From Linnemannia schmuckeri (Eukaryota; Mortierellomycota; Mortierellomycetes; Mortierellales; Mortierellaceae): 64,000 bases of DNA. Positions 38,296 through 50,020 of the stretch are shown in pieces (the stretch's first letter is position 1; each line of letters begins with the position of its first letter). The notes beneath the pieces are model-generated. The model made no database searches, was not told the DNA's origin, and saw only the letters and a program-made list of their open reading frames with translations. The translations under genes were made by a program, and so were the position numbers. The stretch spans positions 2,666,001 through 2,730,000 of the forward strand of contig JANATG010000003.1 in the NCBI GenBank assembly GCA_029449235.1, given 5' to 3'.

Positions 38296-38853
38296 ATGCA
38301 CGCACACGCTACTTACACAACTTCGGACTATCTTGCGTTGGTCAGATCGACAGCACGTTCCACTACGACGACCACGCGAGCCACTGAGAGTCGAGACGTG
38401 CACCTGAACGAAAGTCTCACCGATCGACTTGTCAAGCACTGCGTTCACTTTATTTGTTCAGCTCCTTTCTCCAAAAGTAGGTACCTTCGTTGATTTTCTT
38501 CATGACATGATGGCTCTTATGTGATAGTGGCAATGTGCTCATGGACGTACAGATTCTTCAGAAGACAACGTAGGCTCGGGCACGGCATGGCAACAATCAC
38601 ACTCCAGTAAGTTCACTTATACATGTGGCATTTGCTCTTTACGGTATAGGTTTAATACTAACGTTGATTTGGTTTATGCATAGGATTACCTTACAAATTC
38701 TCAAAGCTTCCAGAACTTGGACGACTCTCAAGCGTCACACTCCCATGCGATTTCACACGGCCGAAACAATCTCTTGGATACTGCAAACGAAATATCAATT
38801 TACGCATGAGTGATACAAATTCAAAGAAAGCGAGACTATCATCTCTAGAGTAA
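38296..38853 (+). CDS. Unrecognised 134-residue protein next to the HMG-box gene
   Basis: Three exons, all joining in phase 1: 38296-38476 (GTAGGT donor), 38553-38606 (GTAAGT donor), 38684-38853; 134 residues. Intron 2 contains a perfect TACTAAC branch site about 25 nt before its AG. The protein starts MHAHATYTTSDYLALV, has a Thr/Arg-rich stretch, then DRLVKHCVHFICSAPF, and ends basic (MSDTNSKKARLSSLE). No known domain seen. It begins 80 bp after the HMG stop on the same strand, so it could be a separate gene or the C-terminal part of one longer HMG transcript; no acceptor joining the two in frame with a good consensus was found. Confidence 0.55.
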
Positions 38854-38947
38854 TAAATATTAGTTCGAGAAGCATTGGCTGATTTTCGAGTACTATCATT
38901 TATTTAGATGTCTCCCATCTGCTTTTTTTTTTTTGCCTGATAACATG

Positions 38948-41900
38948 CTAGAGCCAAGCGTGAATGAACAATCCTGTGTAGATCCTCAAGCCCAAGAAGG
39001 TGACGAAGTTTTTGATCGAAGGAATAAGGGCGTGGAGATAACGATAGTGAACGTAAAGAATCTGCTCGGACAGCAGTTGATCAGCGGCATCCATGTCGAT
39101 CATTTTAGCTGAAAACCTGCAATGAGAAAACGGCTGCTTACAAACCAAGCGCCCGCCATGATCGACTGCCTTGATAAATAAAGCTCCTCGACGCCAACCT
39201 CACGGTAATGCTGATCTATAGCTAGCTCGCCAAGGTGAACCGCAAGCTGAGCTGCGTGAACCATGTCCCAAGGCGCCACTACAGCATCATCGCCGGTGAT
39301 TCCTGTGTAGACAGGAAAAGTTGTAAATTTAGCAGAGGAGGTATTGGACTTGGATATAAATTATGAGTTGTAAAAGTTTAAAGGCTGGTAATGTTCTATC
39401 CCTGATAAATTTGATCCGCATAGTCCAAAAGGCCGCGGCGGTTCAAAAAAAGTTGTCTTGTATTCCATGCATTTAATACAAATTCTTGGCAGGAAAGTGA
39501 GACAGCCCAGTATAAGACGTATTGGTGAGATGAAATGGTGTTAATATTGAAGAAAATGCTGAAGGGTTTTCGACATGAAATGGATGAGACTTAGAAATCT
39601 CTTCATACGGTTGGCTTGACGCACGCGAGAAAAGAGCTGAAAATGTCCTCGACCGAAAAGCCGGGAGCAGACCGAGAGCCTGCAAGATGTGTCCGGTTTG
39701 ATAGCTTGAGGATACATGCCTGGAGTTCGCATAGGACTCTTGGCGCCATATGAAGGGCTTGAAACCAACTTAGGACGAGGGAAAATGGCTCTGGCCAAGA
39801 CCAACGCGAACGGTATGATAATGAATGAACCAGCCCTCGAGAAGATCATGGTAGCAAATATAAATTTTGTTCGCCAAGAGAGCCAACAAAGAACGTACCG
39901 AGGCCTAAGTCATCGAGGCGCAGCTTTGGCCAATACAGCTGTCAGCCAAGGTTTGAGCAGCGCAATAATAATCTTGCAGGTATAGCATCATCGATGGAGG
40001 GGCGGGACCGATCGATTTGATCCAAGCATATTGGCATCGACCTTGACCGTGACCGGCGATCCAACTACCGGCGCCACCTCCTCAGCAAAATCCATCGAGG
40101 GTTGGGCAATGAGAGCAGTCTTGGCTGCGTGTCGAGGCTTTGCGGATGTGTAGTTGGTCTTCGGGCTCGAACAGTCGCGCTGGCGAAACTTCTGAAAAGC
40201 CTAAATATTAAAGGGTTCGATTTATTGCCTGATTCTAATCGAGGGACCGCTCCCACACTGACATGAGATCTGAATCGACTTTCGACTGATGCTCTCCTTG
40301 AGAAACTGGCTGTGGCCGGTAACATAAAATTAGTCGTCGGGCCCTTTAATAGTGCACCAATCTAGAATGAACTGAAACCATACACTACGCCCAACGTAGT
40401 AACTTCCGACAACATAAGTCGTCTGGGAGCCTCGAAGTAACAGAGGTTGACAACGTGCCAACTTCGTCCACATAAATCGAAATAATACCAACCCCAGAGT
40501 CATTCACGACGAGCTCGTCTGAGGACTCAGTACTGGCTTCATAGTCTGGTGCTTGTTGATACCATGATTTGAGATCATGAATCTCTCGCTCGCTTGGAGT
40601 GTAACCAAGAAGGTCGAAGGCCAACTGCAACTGGTTAAAGGCTTAAGTCAGGGTCTCCGGCAATAAAGAAGCAATCTCATGCAGGCGATGGTAAAATTTG
40701 GTGGCTCCGAATGAATTCACAAGGATTCATGAAAGGCGCTTGAGAAACGAAAAATAAAAAAAGATATGCACAATGGTGAATACTGGAAGGATAGATGTTA
40801 ATGGCACGAACTTGCTGAACTAGCTTGGGGGCCACTTCACTAGTCATTGCAACCGCGTGAATCTTATTCGATTTCACCAATAAGGAGAGGTCGGGGCCTC
40901 GAGTATAAGTAATAGAACTGGTACCTTGAAATCAAACCGTGTTTTTCGTTAATGTAAAAATAAACAGCAAAGGATTAGTATGGATGGATGCAGCGAATCA
41001 TCTGAATAAACTATGATGCCATGTGTCATACCGCTCCAACAATGAACATTTCAGCAAAAGCGGCTGGCTCTGGATGACCTTGGGGCAGAGTCGAGGCAGC
41101 TTGAAACAGAACCTAGAAGACTAACGGCTCTTACGAACAACGTTGCTATGAGGTCTGAGAAAGAAATGTTATAGTGATATTATACGAGTTGAACCCTGCT
41201 ATTTTGTCAATTTGCATCATGCTTTCATCACTTCAGCTCACCAATGGGTCGAATGATTTCAAGCACTTCGTTCAAGAGAGGGGCTAAGGTCAGTACCGCT
41301 GGAATGCACCTTGTTTTCATCAAACAGATGGCATTTTCGATGGTCTCACCACCTCGAACAAAGACTAAACAATTCTGGAAGATGTGAATGAACTGATAAA
41401 GGCGAGTGGCTTTGAAGCAAATATCCGCAAGTGACCCGCAACGATCTTATGCCTCTCGAGCATCAAACAAGAGACGCAAGTGGTCATCTGCCGTGCGCGC
41501 CAGGCCACATCGCTTTGGTTAACTGACCCTATGAGGTGCCCACCCACGGCGTGGATGTCCTGCGCGCATGAAATCAATGAAAGAGCCCTGTTAACAATTA
41601 CGTTGGCGCGGACAAACAGTTATTTTTCTCATTATGCGAGGCTTACGATACATACCAGTATGTCAAAGTTAGAAGGGCTTTTCGCCTCATGGACGCACTG
41701 CACTGTAAGGGGACTAGGTTTGATAATGCTTATGGGGCTGCAGAGCTGACATCCAATCCACTATCCGGGTGGTCACCAAAGCAAAGAGGAGATCCACGAC
41801 ACAGAGAATTCTGACGATTTTGTACTGAACAGAGGCGCCGGACAGAGCCTCGGATTGGAGTTGGAGATGGGAATGAGGAGGTAGTCTGTGATCTCCTTGT

Positions 41901-42560
41901 TTTGTCAATTCCTTTGCAAGGACCACATGAAGCAAATACGCTCGGTGTACAAGGCCTACGACTTCAACGCCAGCTTCCGGAAAACTTGACTCAGGGAGAG
42001 TGCGCCGTCAAATTTGTGAAGTGTTGTTATTAGATGGATGTCCTCCAAACGTACCCCTGAGTTGTCGATGATAACGCTTTCTTAGGCTCGGACGCAGTGT
42101 CGGCGGTGAATAGGCAGAGTAGATGACGATCGGATAGTTCAAAGATACTGAGTAGTAAAATGGTCGGCAATGAGGGTGGTTTGCTTGAAATGGATGCGAG
42201 TGTTGTGGGAAAAATGATGCCAGGGGAACAGAGGAAGAGAGAGAATGGGAAACAAAGTAGCGGTTGTATTTAATTTTCGCGTCAAAGCCTTACTTGTAGT
42301 GGTTCCCAGCTTTGTCGGTCTTTCGTCGCTCCGAAAATCATAGTGTCATCCAATGTTTTAAATTTGCATCTCTTCCTTCTCGTCATGGTACATTTTGCAA
42401 ACCTGCTGTTCCTTGTTTGGCGCACTGGATTCGGAATGAGTTTGGCATCATAGTCCATGAGGAGCACTCGTTGCATCAAACAACTCTCCCTTCTTTTAGA
42501 TTCTGTGGCCGCTTTCCGAGAAGAGCACAGAGGACCAAGGGCTATAGAATAGAACATAAA
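38948..42560 (-). CDS. Intron-rich unidentified gene (approximate limits)
   Basis: Many short open segments on the minus strand end at consensus splice sites and chain in phase. Examples: 41392-41242 (FIHIFQNCLVFVRGGETIEN ...), 41154-41135 (DLIATLF) and 41112-41032 (VLFQAASTLPQGHPEP ...); and 39302-39146 (GDDAVVAPWDMVHAAQLAV ...) joining 39116-38948 (FSAKMIDMDAADQLLSEQ ...) with a stop at 38948. Other likely exons are near 42557-42303 (donor GTAAGG), 42180-42055 (LFTADTASEPKKAL), 42005-41777, 41559-41400, 40629-40480 (LQLAFDLLGYTPSEREIHDL) and 40203-40050 (SMDFAEEVAP). I do not recognise the family. Several segments are hydrophobic (GSFIIIPFALVLARAIF). Base composition lacks the pyrimidine tracts of the intergenic DNA. 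The complete exon set and start codon are not solved; a decaying gene cannot be excluded. Confidence 0.45.
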
Positions 42561-43960
42561 ACCAACATCAACATAACACCACCACCGTGGCTCTCTTTCT
42601 ATCTCGGTATGTTCTTCCTATTCAGGTCTCAGCTGTCGAGGCATCCTACTATGGCACTGAATCTGGTAGAATGAGTGCTGTGTGACAAAAAAAAGACGGT
42701 TCGCAGGACTGGTACCGGTACCGCTGTAAGTTTTTCTTTCTTCTTTTCATTTTTTATGCTTCATGACTCGTAGGGATTGATGACCCACCTTTGCACCACA
42801 AATGACCACCATAACTTCCACCGTTGATTCCTTGCTTTATTATTAGACCTCTTTATCCAGCTAATTGGGATGGCGATCGTAACTCGATATTGGAGTACCA
42901 CGTGGAAGGTACTATGGGGTTGTTCTACGCTGTCTCATAGTGGCGCACAAAGAACCAGGCATGCTCAGTTGTGTGGTACGACTGAGGCCGCTGTTCCTTT
43001 ATTCTCTGCGCACTGGAAACGGGAATGAAAAAGAGGCAAAGGGACGCACATGTACTGCGCAACGCCCAACTGCTTATCCTTTCTTTTTTGCTTCTTCGCC
43101 ACTTTTTCTATCGCTCATGGCTTCTAGAGTCCGATGAGAGGTGTCCGATGAGAGGTGCTACACTCAGCCCAACACCATATCCTTTACCGCCGAGTCAAAA
43201 CGAGCGGGACTTTGTGGGCGAGACGGATACCCAAGTCAGGAACCCATTCGTGCCGGATCGGAAGAATCTTTGAATTGCAGGTTGTCAAGAAGCAATGTTG
43301 CATGGATATATCCGACCATCATTGTTCCGCAATCACGCAAGCTAGGAGGACTAGACAGTAGGACCATATCTGCAAGGTCTGTGGAATCTCCGGGGGATCC
43401 GAGGATTCCAGTTGGTCGTCTGTTGAGTAGAAACATGTTTTTGTTTCTATGATTTAGAGCAGAGGGCAACTACCATTTCATAGATACTTCACGCCCTACT
43501 ATAGGTCCTATTGATCTTACTGTTTTTGCCTATTGGGTTGGTGAAGCGATGTTGATGGTGTGCAGTAGCAGGACGTGGAGGAAGACGAAAAAAAAAAGAA
43601 AACAGAGGTGCAGGGTGATGAATCGATTGGAATGCTTTCCTCTCTTGTCTCCCTTTTCGTTAGTTTTTGCATTCTGATGCGATCCTTTTTGAGTGTGAGT
43701 GAGGGAGTATTAGAGTGAGATGTGCTTTGGACGGCGTGGGATCTCATTTCCTTTGCAGGCAGGCGAATTCCGAGCCGAGACCCAGCAAAATAATTATTTT
43801 TTTCACTGTTGTTGGTTTATCCTGTTGTATATAGTGGTAATGAAAATAAAAAGTTGGTCAGCATGTGAGCAGCAAATAACCAGTTAGAGAGAGCAGAAGA
43901 GACGTGGGCGTTGCCCTGTTGTCTTGTCTATACAAACACACATCTCCTTTGGGTCACTGT

Positions 43961-44053
43961 CGATCAATTGATAGACAGGAAGCAAGGACCACGATCAATT
44001 GATAGACAGGAAGCAAGGACCACGATCAATTGATAGACAGGAAGCAAGGACCA
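43961..44053 (+). repeat. 31-bp unit repeated three times
   Basis: The unit begins CGATCAATTGATAGACAGGA and recurs at 43961, 43992 and 44023 without visible mismatch. It contains the palindrome ATCAATTGAT. Confidence 0.95.
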
Positions 44054-44074
44054 AGGAGGAGAAGCAAGAACGAA

Positions 44075-44203
44075 AAACTAGGAGAAGAGAAGAAGAGAAG
44101 AGAAGAGAAGAAGAGAAGAGAAGAGAAGAAGAGAAGAGAAGAGAAGAGAAGAGAAGAGAAGAGAAGAGAAGAGAAGAGAAGAGAAGAGAAGAGAAGAGAA
44201 GAG
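44075..44203 (+). repeat. (GAAGA/GAGAA)n purine microsatellite
   Basis: About 125 bp of pure purine on plus, mainly AGAAG pentamers with AAG interruptions, directly after the 31-bp triplicate. Confidence 0.95.
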
Positions 44204-44954
44204 ATGGACAGAGTCAGTTGCGAAATGGAGATAAAGTGTTTCCCCTGAGATAAAAATCTCAATTGCGGACGGATCGAACAACAAACCTGAACGCACCAAG
44301 GCCCACGAGAGAGGGGAAAGAGAGAGAGAGAGAGAGAAAACAAGTGAAACCTGGCCAAGAGGGATCGGAAGCCATGTCGATATCAGTGACAAAGTGAGAT
44401 TGAGATGGAAGGGAAATGTATGTAAGAATTGTCTGTAGGGGGTGTGTGTTGAGTCAAAGAGGCCCGGAAAGAATAATAACAAATGAAAAAAAGAATACGT
44501 ACAAGCCTCAAGATACCTCTATGTGCTTTTCGTACGGGTCTATTTTTTTTTTCTTGTCTTTTAAGAATCGGATGGTGTCTTCTGGTCCTGTCGGAGACTG
44601 CATCTGCCGGGGACATACACGCTCTAAACACAAACATTTCTTACTTTGTGCCGGCCCCTTTTACTTATTTCTATCAACTTGCCCTTTCCCACTTTTACTT
44701 TTTTTTTTCTCTCTCTTCCTCTTCCTCTTCCTCTCCCACCCTCCCTTTTTAGTCCATCCATCCATCCCACTCGCCCCCCTCCCCTCTTCATACCCCCCAA
44801 CCATTCCCGCTCTCGCACACTCTGATCTCACTCACTCGTGTCTGACTGATTCATCCTTTAATCTAAACAACTCCAAAAAAAAACACATTTGCTCAATACT
44901 CTTGCTCTCTCTCCTACTCCACACTCAACAACATCTTTCAAACAACAAGCAACA

Positions 44955-46991
44955 ATGGAACTCGCCGCCAAAGCCTGCCCTTTCCTCCGCAACTCCACAC
45001 CCTCGGCCCTTCGCTCGCTCTCCCAGAAGCCAAAAACCGCCATGGCTTCCAACGGGCTCGTCCATATGGCCCAGCAGTGCCCCGTCATGGGCAAGGCCAT
45101 GACCATCCAGGCCAGATCCGCCATGATGACCGGCTGCCCTGTCTCGTCCGGAGCCCGCCACTTTAGCGCCTCTGCTGCAAAGGCCAAGCCTGCCAAGAGC
45201 CAGGTCCTCGGATATGCCTCTGCCGTCACCTCCAACGATCTCAAGGCCTCCGTTCAGCACGAGCTCCACAAGGCCAACCCTGCTCCCGGAGCTGGTATGT
45301 TTTTTTTTCTCTGTTGTTTACTGTTGTTTATTTTCTCTTGCCTGTCTCCCTGTTCTCCGCCCAAGCGGATTCTGTCCCTGATAAGAGAGACGCATCACGT
45401 CCCTTTCTCTCCATCCCCGAACTTTTCCTTTTGAATATCCGAAATTAATCCAGTCCCCTAACTCCTTTATGCTCTACTCTTTTTTTCTGGCATTCAACGT
45501 ACATCGACAGCTTGCCCCTTCAAACCAGTCATCCCTGCCTCCCATGCTGTCCCCACCGCCGGAAAGCCCTTTGACTACGAGCAGGTCTATGAAGCCGAAT
45601 TGCAAAAGAAACACCAGGACAAGTCCTATCGCTTCTTCAACAACATCAACCGCCTCGCCCAGCAATTCCCCCGCGCTCACACCGCAAAGACCGAGGACGA
45701 GGTCACCGTCTGGTGCTCAAACGACTACCTCGGCATGTCCAAGAACCCCGTGGTCGTCGAAACTATGAAGGCCACTCTCAGCAAGTACGGCGCCGGTGCC
45801 GGTGGTACTCGCAACATCGCCGGTAACGGTGCCATGCATCTCGCCCTTGAGGATGAACTCGCCGTCCTCCACCACAAGCCCGCCGCCCTCGTCTTCTCCT
45901 CCTGCTACGTCGCCAACGACGCCACCCTCAGCACTCTCGCTCAAAAGTTGCCCAACTGTGTCATCCTCTCCGACGCCATGAACCACGCCTCCATGATCCA
46001 GGGCATCAAGCACTCCGGCGTCAAAAAGATGATCTTCCGCCACAACGACACCGCCCATCTCGAGGAACTCCTCAAGACCCTCGATCCTTCCATTCCCAAA
46101 ATCATTGCCTTCGAAACCGTTTACTCCATGTCCGGCACTATTGGCAAAGTCAACGACATCTGCCGCCTTGCCAAAAAGTATGGCGCCATCACCTTCCTCG
46201 ACGAAGTTCACGCTGTCGGCATGTACGGCCCTCACGGTGCCGGTGTCGCTGAGCACTTGGACTTTGCGGACAACTTGAACCGACCCCAAAACAGCCCCGT
46301 CCAGACTGCCATGGATCAGGTCGACATCATCTCCGGAACCCTCGGAAAGGCCTTTGGTGTTGTCGGTGGCTACATTGCTGGTTCGGCCGCCTTGGTCGAC
46401 ATGATTCGTTCTTATGCCCCTGGATTCATCTTTACCACCTCCTTGCCCCCAGCCATTGTCGCGGGTGCAACTGCCTCGATCCAGTACCTCCGCAACTCGC
46501 CTCATGAGCGCATTGCCCAACAAACCAATACCCGCACTCTCAAGGCTGAACTCGCTGCCCTCGACATCCCCGTCGTTCCCAACCCATCCCACATTGTCCC
46601 CGTTTTGGTAGGCGATGCCGAGGTCTGCAAGGCCGCCTCTGACGAGCTCCTCCGCTCCCACGGCATCTATGTCCAGAGCATCAACTACCCCACCGTCCCC
46701 CGCGGTGAGGAGCGTCTTCGAATCACCCCTACCCCTGGTCACACCGATGAGATGATGGGACATTTGGTCCGTTCTCTCGAGAGCGTCTGGCAACGCAACG
46801 GATTGAAGCGCACTTCTCAGTGGAAGGCCACCGGCGGTCGCGCCGGCGTCGTCGAGGGCGCCGTCGATCCCGCCCCCATCTGGACTGAGGCCCAGTTGGG
46901 CCTGTCTGCTTCTGTTCTCGGCCATCACAAGGTCGCCTCCGACGCAGCTCCTCAGGATACTCTGACCGGACAGGCTGCGGCCCACCTTTGA
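44955..46991 (+). CDS. HEM1: 5-aminolevulinate synthase, mitochondrial
   Basis: Two exons: 44955-45294 and 45511-46991; 606 residues. It catalyses the PLP-dependent condensation of glycine with succinyl-CoA to 5-aminolevulinate, the first step of haem synthesis, in the mitochondrial matrix. The Arg/Ser/Ala-rich N-terminus is a matrix-targeting presequence. The core shows SYRFFNNINRLAQQFPRAHT, WCSNDYLGMSKNP, GAGAGGTRNIAGN, FLDEVHAVGMYGPHGAGVAE and the PLP-lysine motif SGTLGKAFGVVGGYIAGS. Four Cys-Pro heme-regulatory-type motifs precede the core: ACPFL, QCPVM, GCPVS and ACPFK, the last formed across the splice. Haem binding to such motifs blocks import or activity in animal ALAS; here that is inference. 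Start taken at the ATG in AACAATGG. The gene converges on the Kre9-like gene, stops 156 bp apart. Confidence 0.97.
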
Positions 46992-47042
46992 AGTCACTCT
47001 TCAATAACCTCTCATGGTTGTAATGTTTCTTCCAGTCACTTA

Positions 47043-47048
47043 AATAAA
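47043..47048 (+). terminator. AATAAA polyadenylation-type signal after HEM1
   Basis: AATAAA 52 bp past the HEM1 stop, within the short convergent spacer. Confidence 0.5.
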
Positions 47049-47147
47049 AATTGTTGGTAGAAGGGTTATGTGCTGAGCCAGCTGAAGTTTTATGTAACGT
47101 GCGACTATCCTTATGCATTCTCAAAGCCATATCGCATCGACAGCAGC

Positions 47148-48905
47148 CTATGCTGCCGTACTCGCATTACCACCACCATTACCATCACCAGCAATGTCAA
47201 TATCAGCACTGTCTCCATTCAAGGCCAAGAGCTGATCACCACCACCAGTAGAAGGAGCGGTAGCAGCATCAGCATCACCTCGGCAACGAGACGAGGAAGT
47301 ACCGGTGGCGTCGCCATCATACTGGTGTGCACCGGAGTGGGATAAGGTCCTTGCCAAGGGGATTAGGTATGGCATCTGGGTGGGGCTGCTTGATGGCTTC
47401 TGTCCGGTTGTCAGCGTGACGGTCGACTGTTGTTGATGCTGAGAGCCGCGTGTGGGAGAGGTAGGGGGCATGGGCCAGGAGGCTTCGCGAAGTTGGGCAA
47501 AGTATTCCAGGTCTGCGGGCAGTTGGCTGCTCGCTCGCATCGACAGCTGTCTGTTATGGTTGGTGTTGTTGGTGTTGTTGCTCATGTCCTGTTGATATGT
47601 GGGGTCGGAGGGGATGTAGTCCCGGATATACTCATACCCCAAATCCACATTCGCGTCAGCGGCCCCTTGTTGCTGTGATGGGTAAAGTTGAGGGTATCCG
47701 AGTTGACCGTCCCAAGGAGTAGTGGGGTCATCAAAATCCCCTTGATAAGTCCTTGCGGGCCGTACAGGTGCAGGCAGCATCTGTTGTTGTTTGTTATCGT
47801 CATCATTGTTCTTATCTGCAGGGGGTGCGGGTTGTGGGATCACGTATTCTGTCGACTGGACGTGGTGGGATGCAGAAGAAATGGTATCAGGGTTGTGATA
47901 GGCGGTGTACCCGTCGCGTTGGTCTTCGAGGTACGACAGACCCGCTGCCCCACCTGCTCCCGGACCGACACCACCGCTGAACGCGTAATCGTTCCCACCC
48001 TTGTTGCTGCCACTGAAGCCGCCAGAGCCCTTGCGGTCAGACATGGAGGTGCTAGAATAATTATGATCCATCCAGCGCTGCTCGCGAGCGCGACGGCGTT
48101 GGCGGCGTTTGACGAGGATAAATCCAAAGATCAGGACTGCGAGTGCTGCGAGCCCGCCCACGGCTCCCAAGGCTCCTAAGGCTGCCTTTGAAGGGCCACC
48201 ACCGGATTTGGAAGAGGAGTCCGAAGAGGATGAAGAGGAGGAGGATGTGGAGGATGGAGAGGATGGGTCGATGAGGTTGGTTGTCGCTTGTGGGTTGAGT
48301 CCGGGCGCGCTAGGAGGGAGGATACCCGGGAGGGTTCCGTTGACTGTAGGGGTGGGCGTGACAGAGAGCGTCGCGGTCGACAGTGTGGGCGTCGTAACCG
48401 TAGCAGTCGTGACAGTCGTCACCGGCGCAACACTCGTAGTAGTCGTTGTAGTAGTGGTAGCCGTCGTTGTAGTCGTCGTAGTAACGGGCTCCGGCTCAAC
48501 CTCAACGTTCCCACACCTGGCCTCAAAAGAATACCAATGCGCCCAATGCAACAGATCATAATGTGACCCGGACAACTGCACCTCCAGCTCGCCTCCCTCG
48601 CACGTATCCAACACGTTCCTGGGCACTGTCCACCCTTGTCCGTTCGTAATGCCAGTAACTTTTGCGATTTGGGAACCAGAGGAACAGGAGACGGTGGCGT
48701 CGGCAGAGTAGACGTCTGCAGATTTAGGGTAGGAGCCTGAGTCGCCCCATCGGAAAGTTAAAGAGTCTCCGGGTTTGATGGTTGTTCCGGAGGTGGGGGA
48801 GTCGCAGGTGATGGATGCTTGTGTGAGAGTGGGGGTTGATGTTAAGGCGAGAAGGAGGAGGATGGTGGAGGGGAGGGGGAGGAAGGTAAGAGATTGCGGA
48901 CGCAT
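47148..48905 (-). CDS. Single-pass surface protein with Kre9/KNH-like ectodomain
   Basis: One exon, 585 residues. A signal peptide (LPSTILLLLALTSTPTLTQA) is followed by a ~110-residue beta-type domain starting ITCDSPTSGTTIKPGDSLTF RWG, the P-x-x-G-x-x-x-x-x-G-D pattern of the Kre9/KNH and Ser-Thr-rich anchored fungal cell-wall family. A mucin-like Thr run (residues ~145-215) is followed by a TM helix (LGALGAVGGLAALAVLIFGF) and a stop-transfer KRRQRRRAREQR. A ~290-residue cytoplasmic tail is rich in Gln, Ser and Tyr-Pro. The layout resembles fungal wall-stress sensors (O-glycosylated stalk, one helix, cytosolic tail), but no WSC domain is present. Related to the next gene at 51029-52918. Sensor function is inferred from architecture. 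Confidence 0.85.
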   Translation of the reverse strand: MRPQSLTFLPLPSTILLLLALTSTPTLTQASITCDSPTSGTTIKPGDSLTFRWGDSGSYPKSADVYSADATVSCSSGSQIAKVTGITNGQGWTVPRNVLDTCEGGELEVQLSGSHYDLLHWAHWYSFEARCGNVEVEPEPVTTTTTTTATTTTTTTTSVAPVTTVTTATVTTPTLSTATLSVTPTPTVNGTLPGILPPSAPGLNPQATTNLIDPSSPSSTSSSSSSSSDSSSKSGGGPSKAALGALGAVGGLAALAVLIFGFILVKRRQRRRAREQRWMDHNYSSTSMSDRKGSGGFSGSNKGGNDYAFSGGVGPGAGGAAGLSYLEDQRDGYTAYHNPDTISSASHHVQSTEYVIPQPAPPADKNNDDDNKQQQMLPAPVRPARTYQGDFDDPTTPWDGQLGYPQLYPSQQQGAADANVDLGYEYIRDYIPSDPTYQQDMSNNTNNTNHNRQLSMRASSQLPADLEYFAQLREASWPMPPTSPTRGSQHQQQSTVTLTTGQKPSSSPTQMPYLIPLARTLSHSGAHQYDGDATGTSSSRCRGDADAATAPSTGGGDQLLALNGDSADIDIAGDGNGGGNASTAA

Positions 48906-49960
48906 TTTTGTGTTTGGTTGATATGAAGGGTTTGTTGCTGCTTATTGATTGCGCTTGTTAGTTGTGATAGAGATGGGTAAGGGTATTAATGGGAGGCCAT
49001 TAGGGAGTGGATGATTAGTACTGGAATGTAAGAAGGGAAAGGAGGGAGGAGAGGCGACAAAAAAAAAAGGACCCGAAGGAGAAGACAACAAAAAAACAAG
49101 AAACAAGAAACAAGAAAAAGAAAAGAAAGAGGAGGAAAGAGGAGGGAAGAGGAGGAGGGCCGACATCAAATATGACGTTTAACGGTCGCTCTTATGAATA
49201 CGCAGGGCAAGCATGTAGGGCATTGGCAAAATGGCAAATAGTAAAGGTTGAGGCTAAGGGCAAGGCAAGGAGGCTAGTGATTCAATGAAGAATGTGAGCC
49301 GACCCAACAACAACAACAACAACTCTTTTTCGACTTCACAACAGACGGGAGCGGTGACGGACAGACAACATTATGGATGGTCGTGTTTGTGTGTCTACCG
49401 CTTATTGTTGTTGACGGGTAACGAATTAACATTACAAAATAAGACTAACGAAGTATTCATGTCTTTGGATCGTGAGAGCGAAAAAATTATTTCTATCGAA
49501 GCAATAAAGAAAGGTTGAGCACTTTCGCGTGGCGATGTTCAATCTCACTCTCATATCACCCCAACACCGTCATCCATCATCCACCGCATTTGGTTTTTCT
49601 CCCGACAGCTACCTCGGCGAAAGAAAAAGCGCATGCATACCGGAGCATATGTGTCTCGTGTCAATCACTCACTACAGGGTACGCGGATGAAACTGTCTTG
49701 TATTGGAGAGTACTCACCAAAACACTTCCGTATCCTTGAAGGAAGGCAGAAGCAACTGAGAAGGAACAAAACGAGATGCCAAAGAAAACTACGAGCACTC
49801 AACAGTCATTGTCTCTCTTTCTTTCCTTCTCCTTCGTTCTATTCATCGAAAACTACCTGGGCTCCAAAGATGCAACCACGCTCTACACACATGTGTTTCT
49901 TCGCTTTGTTCTTTCTCACTCCCTTCCTCCTTTTCCACTTTGCTCCTCTTCTTCATGAAA

Positions 49961-50020
49961 ACAGTACCAGGCACACGAAAACAGCACCAAGCACACGAAA
50001 ACAGCAGCAAGCACGCGAAA
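49961..50020 (+). repeat. 20-bp unit, three imperfect copies
   Basis: Units of the form ACAGCACCAAGCACACGAAA start at 49961, 49981 and 50001, with a few substitutions between copies. Confidence 0.85.

Larger units (their letters stand above)
42561..44954. other. Intergenic region, tandem repeats and HEM1 promoter
   Basis: 42.6-43.5 kb has ordinary composition and a 104-codon plus-strand frame (43141-43452) without family features. A 14-bp tandem duplication occurs at 43129-43156. A 31-bp triplicate and a GAAGA purine tract occur at 43961-44203. The last 300 bp before HEM1 is pyrimidine-rich on plus and ends in a C/A-rich leader. Confidence 0.5.

Noticed and set aside
42312..42674. 120-codon plus-strand frame
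   Set aside because: Lies largely antisense to a likely exon of the minus-strand gene and shows no family features.
43141..43452. 104-codon plus-strand frame of ordinary composition
   Set aside because: No homology signal recognised, no splice partners and a comparable antisense frame; left as unexplained sequence.
45717..46997. 426-codon minus-strand frame opposite HEM1
   Set aside because: It is the antisense shadow of the ALA synthase exon; Gly/Val/Asp composition mirrors the codon bias of the real gene.
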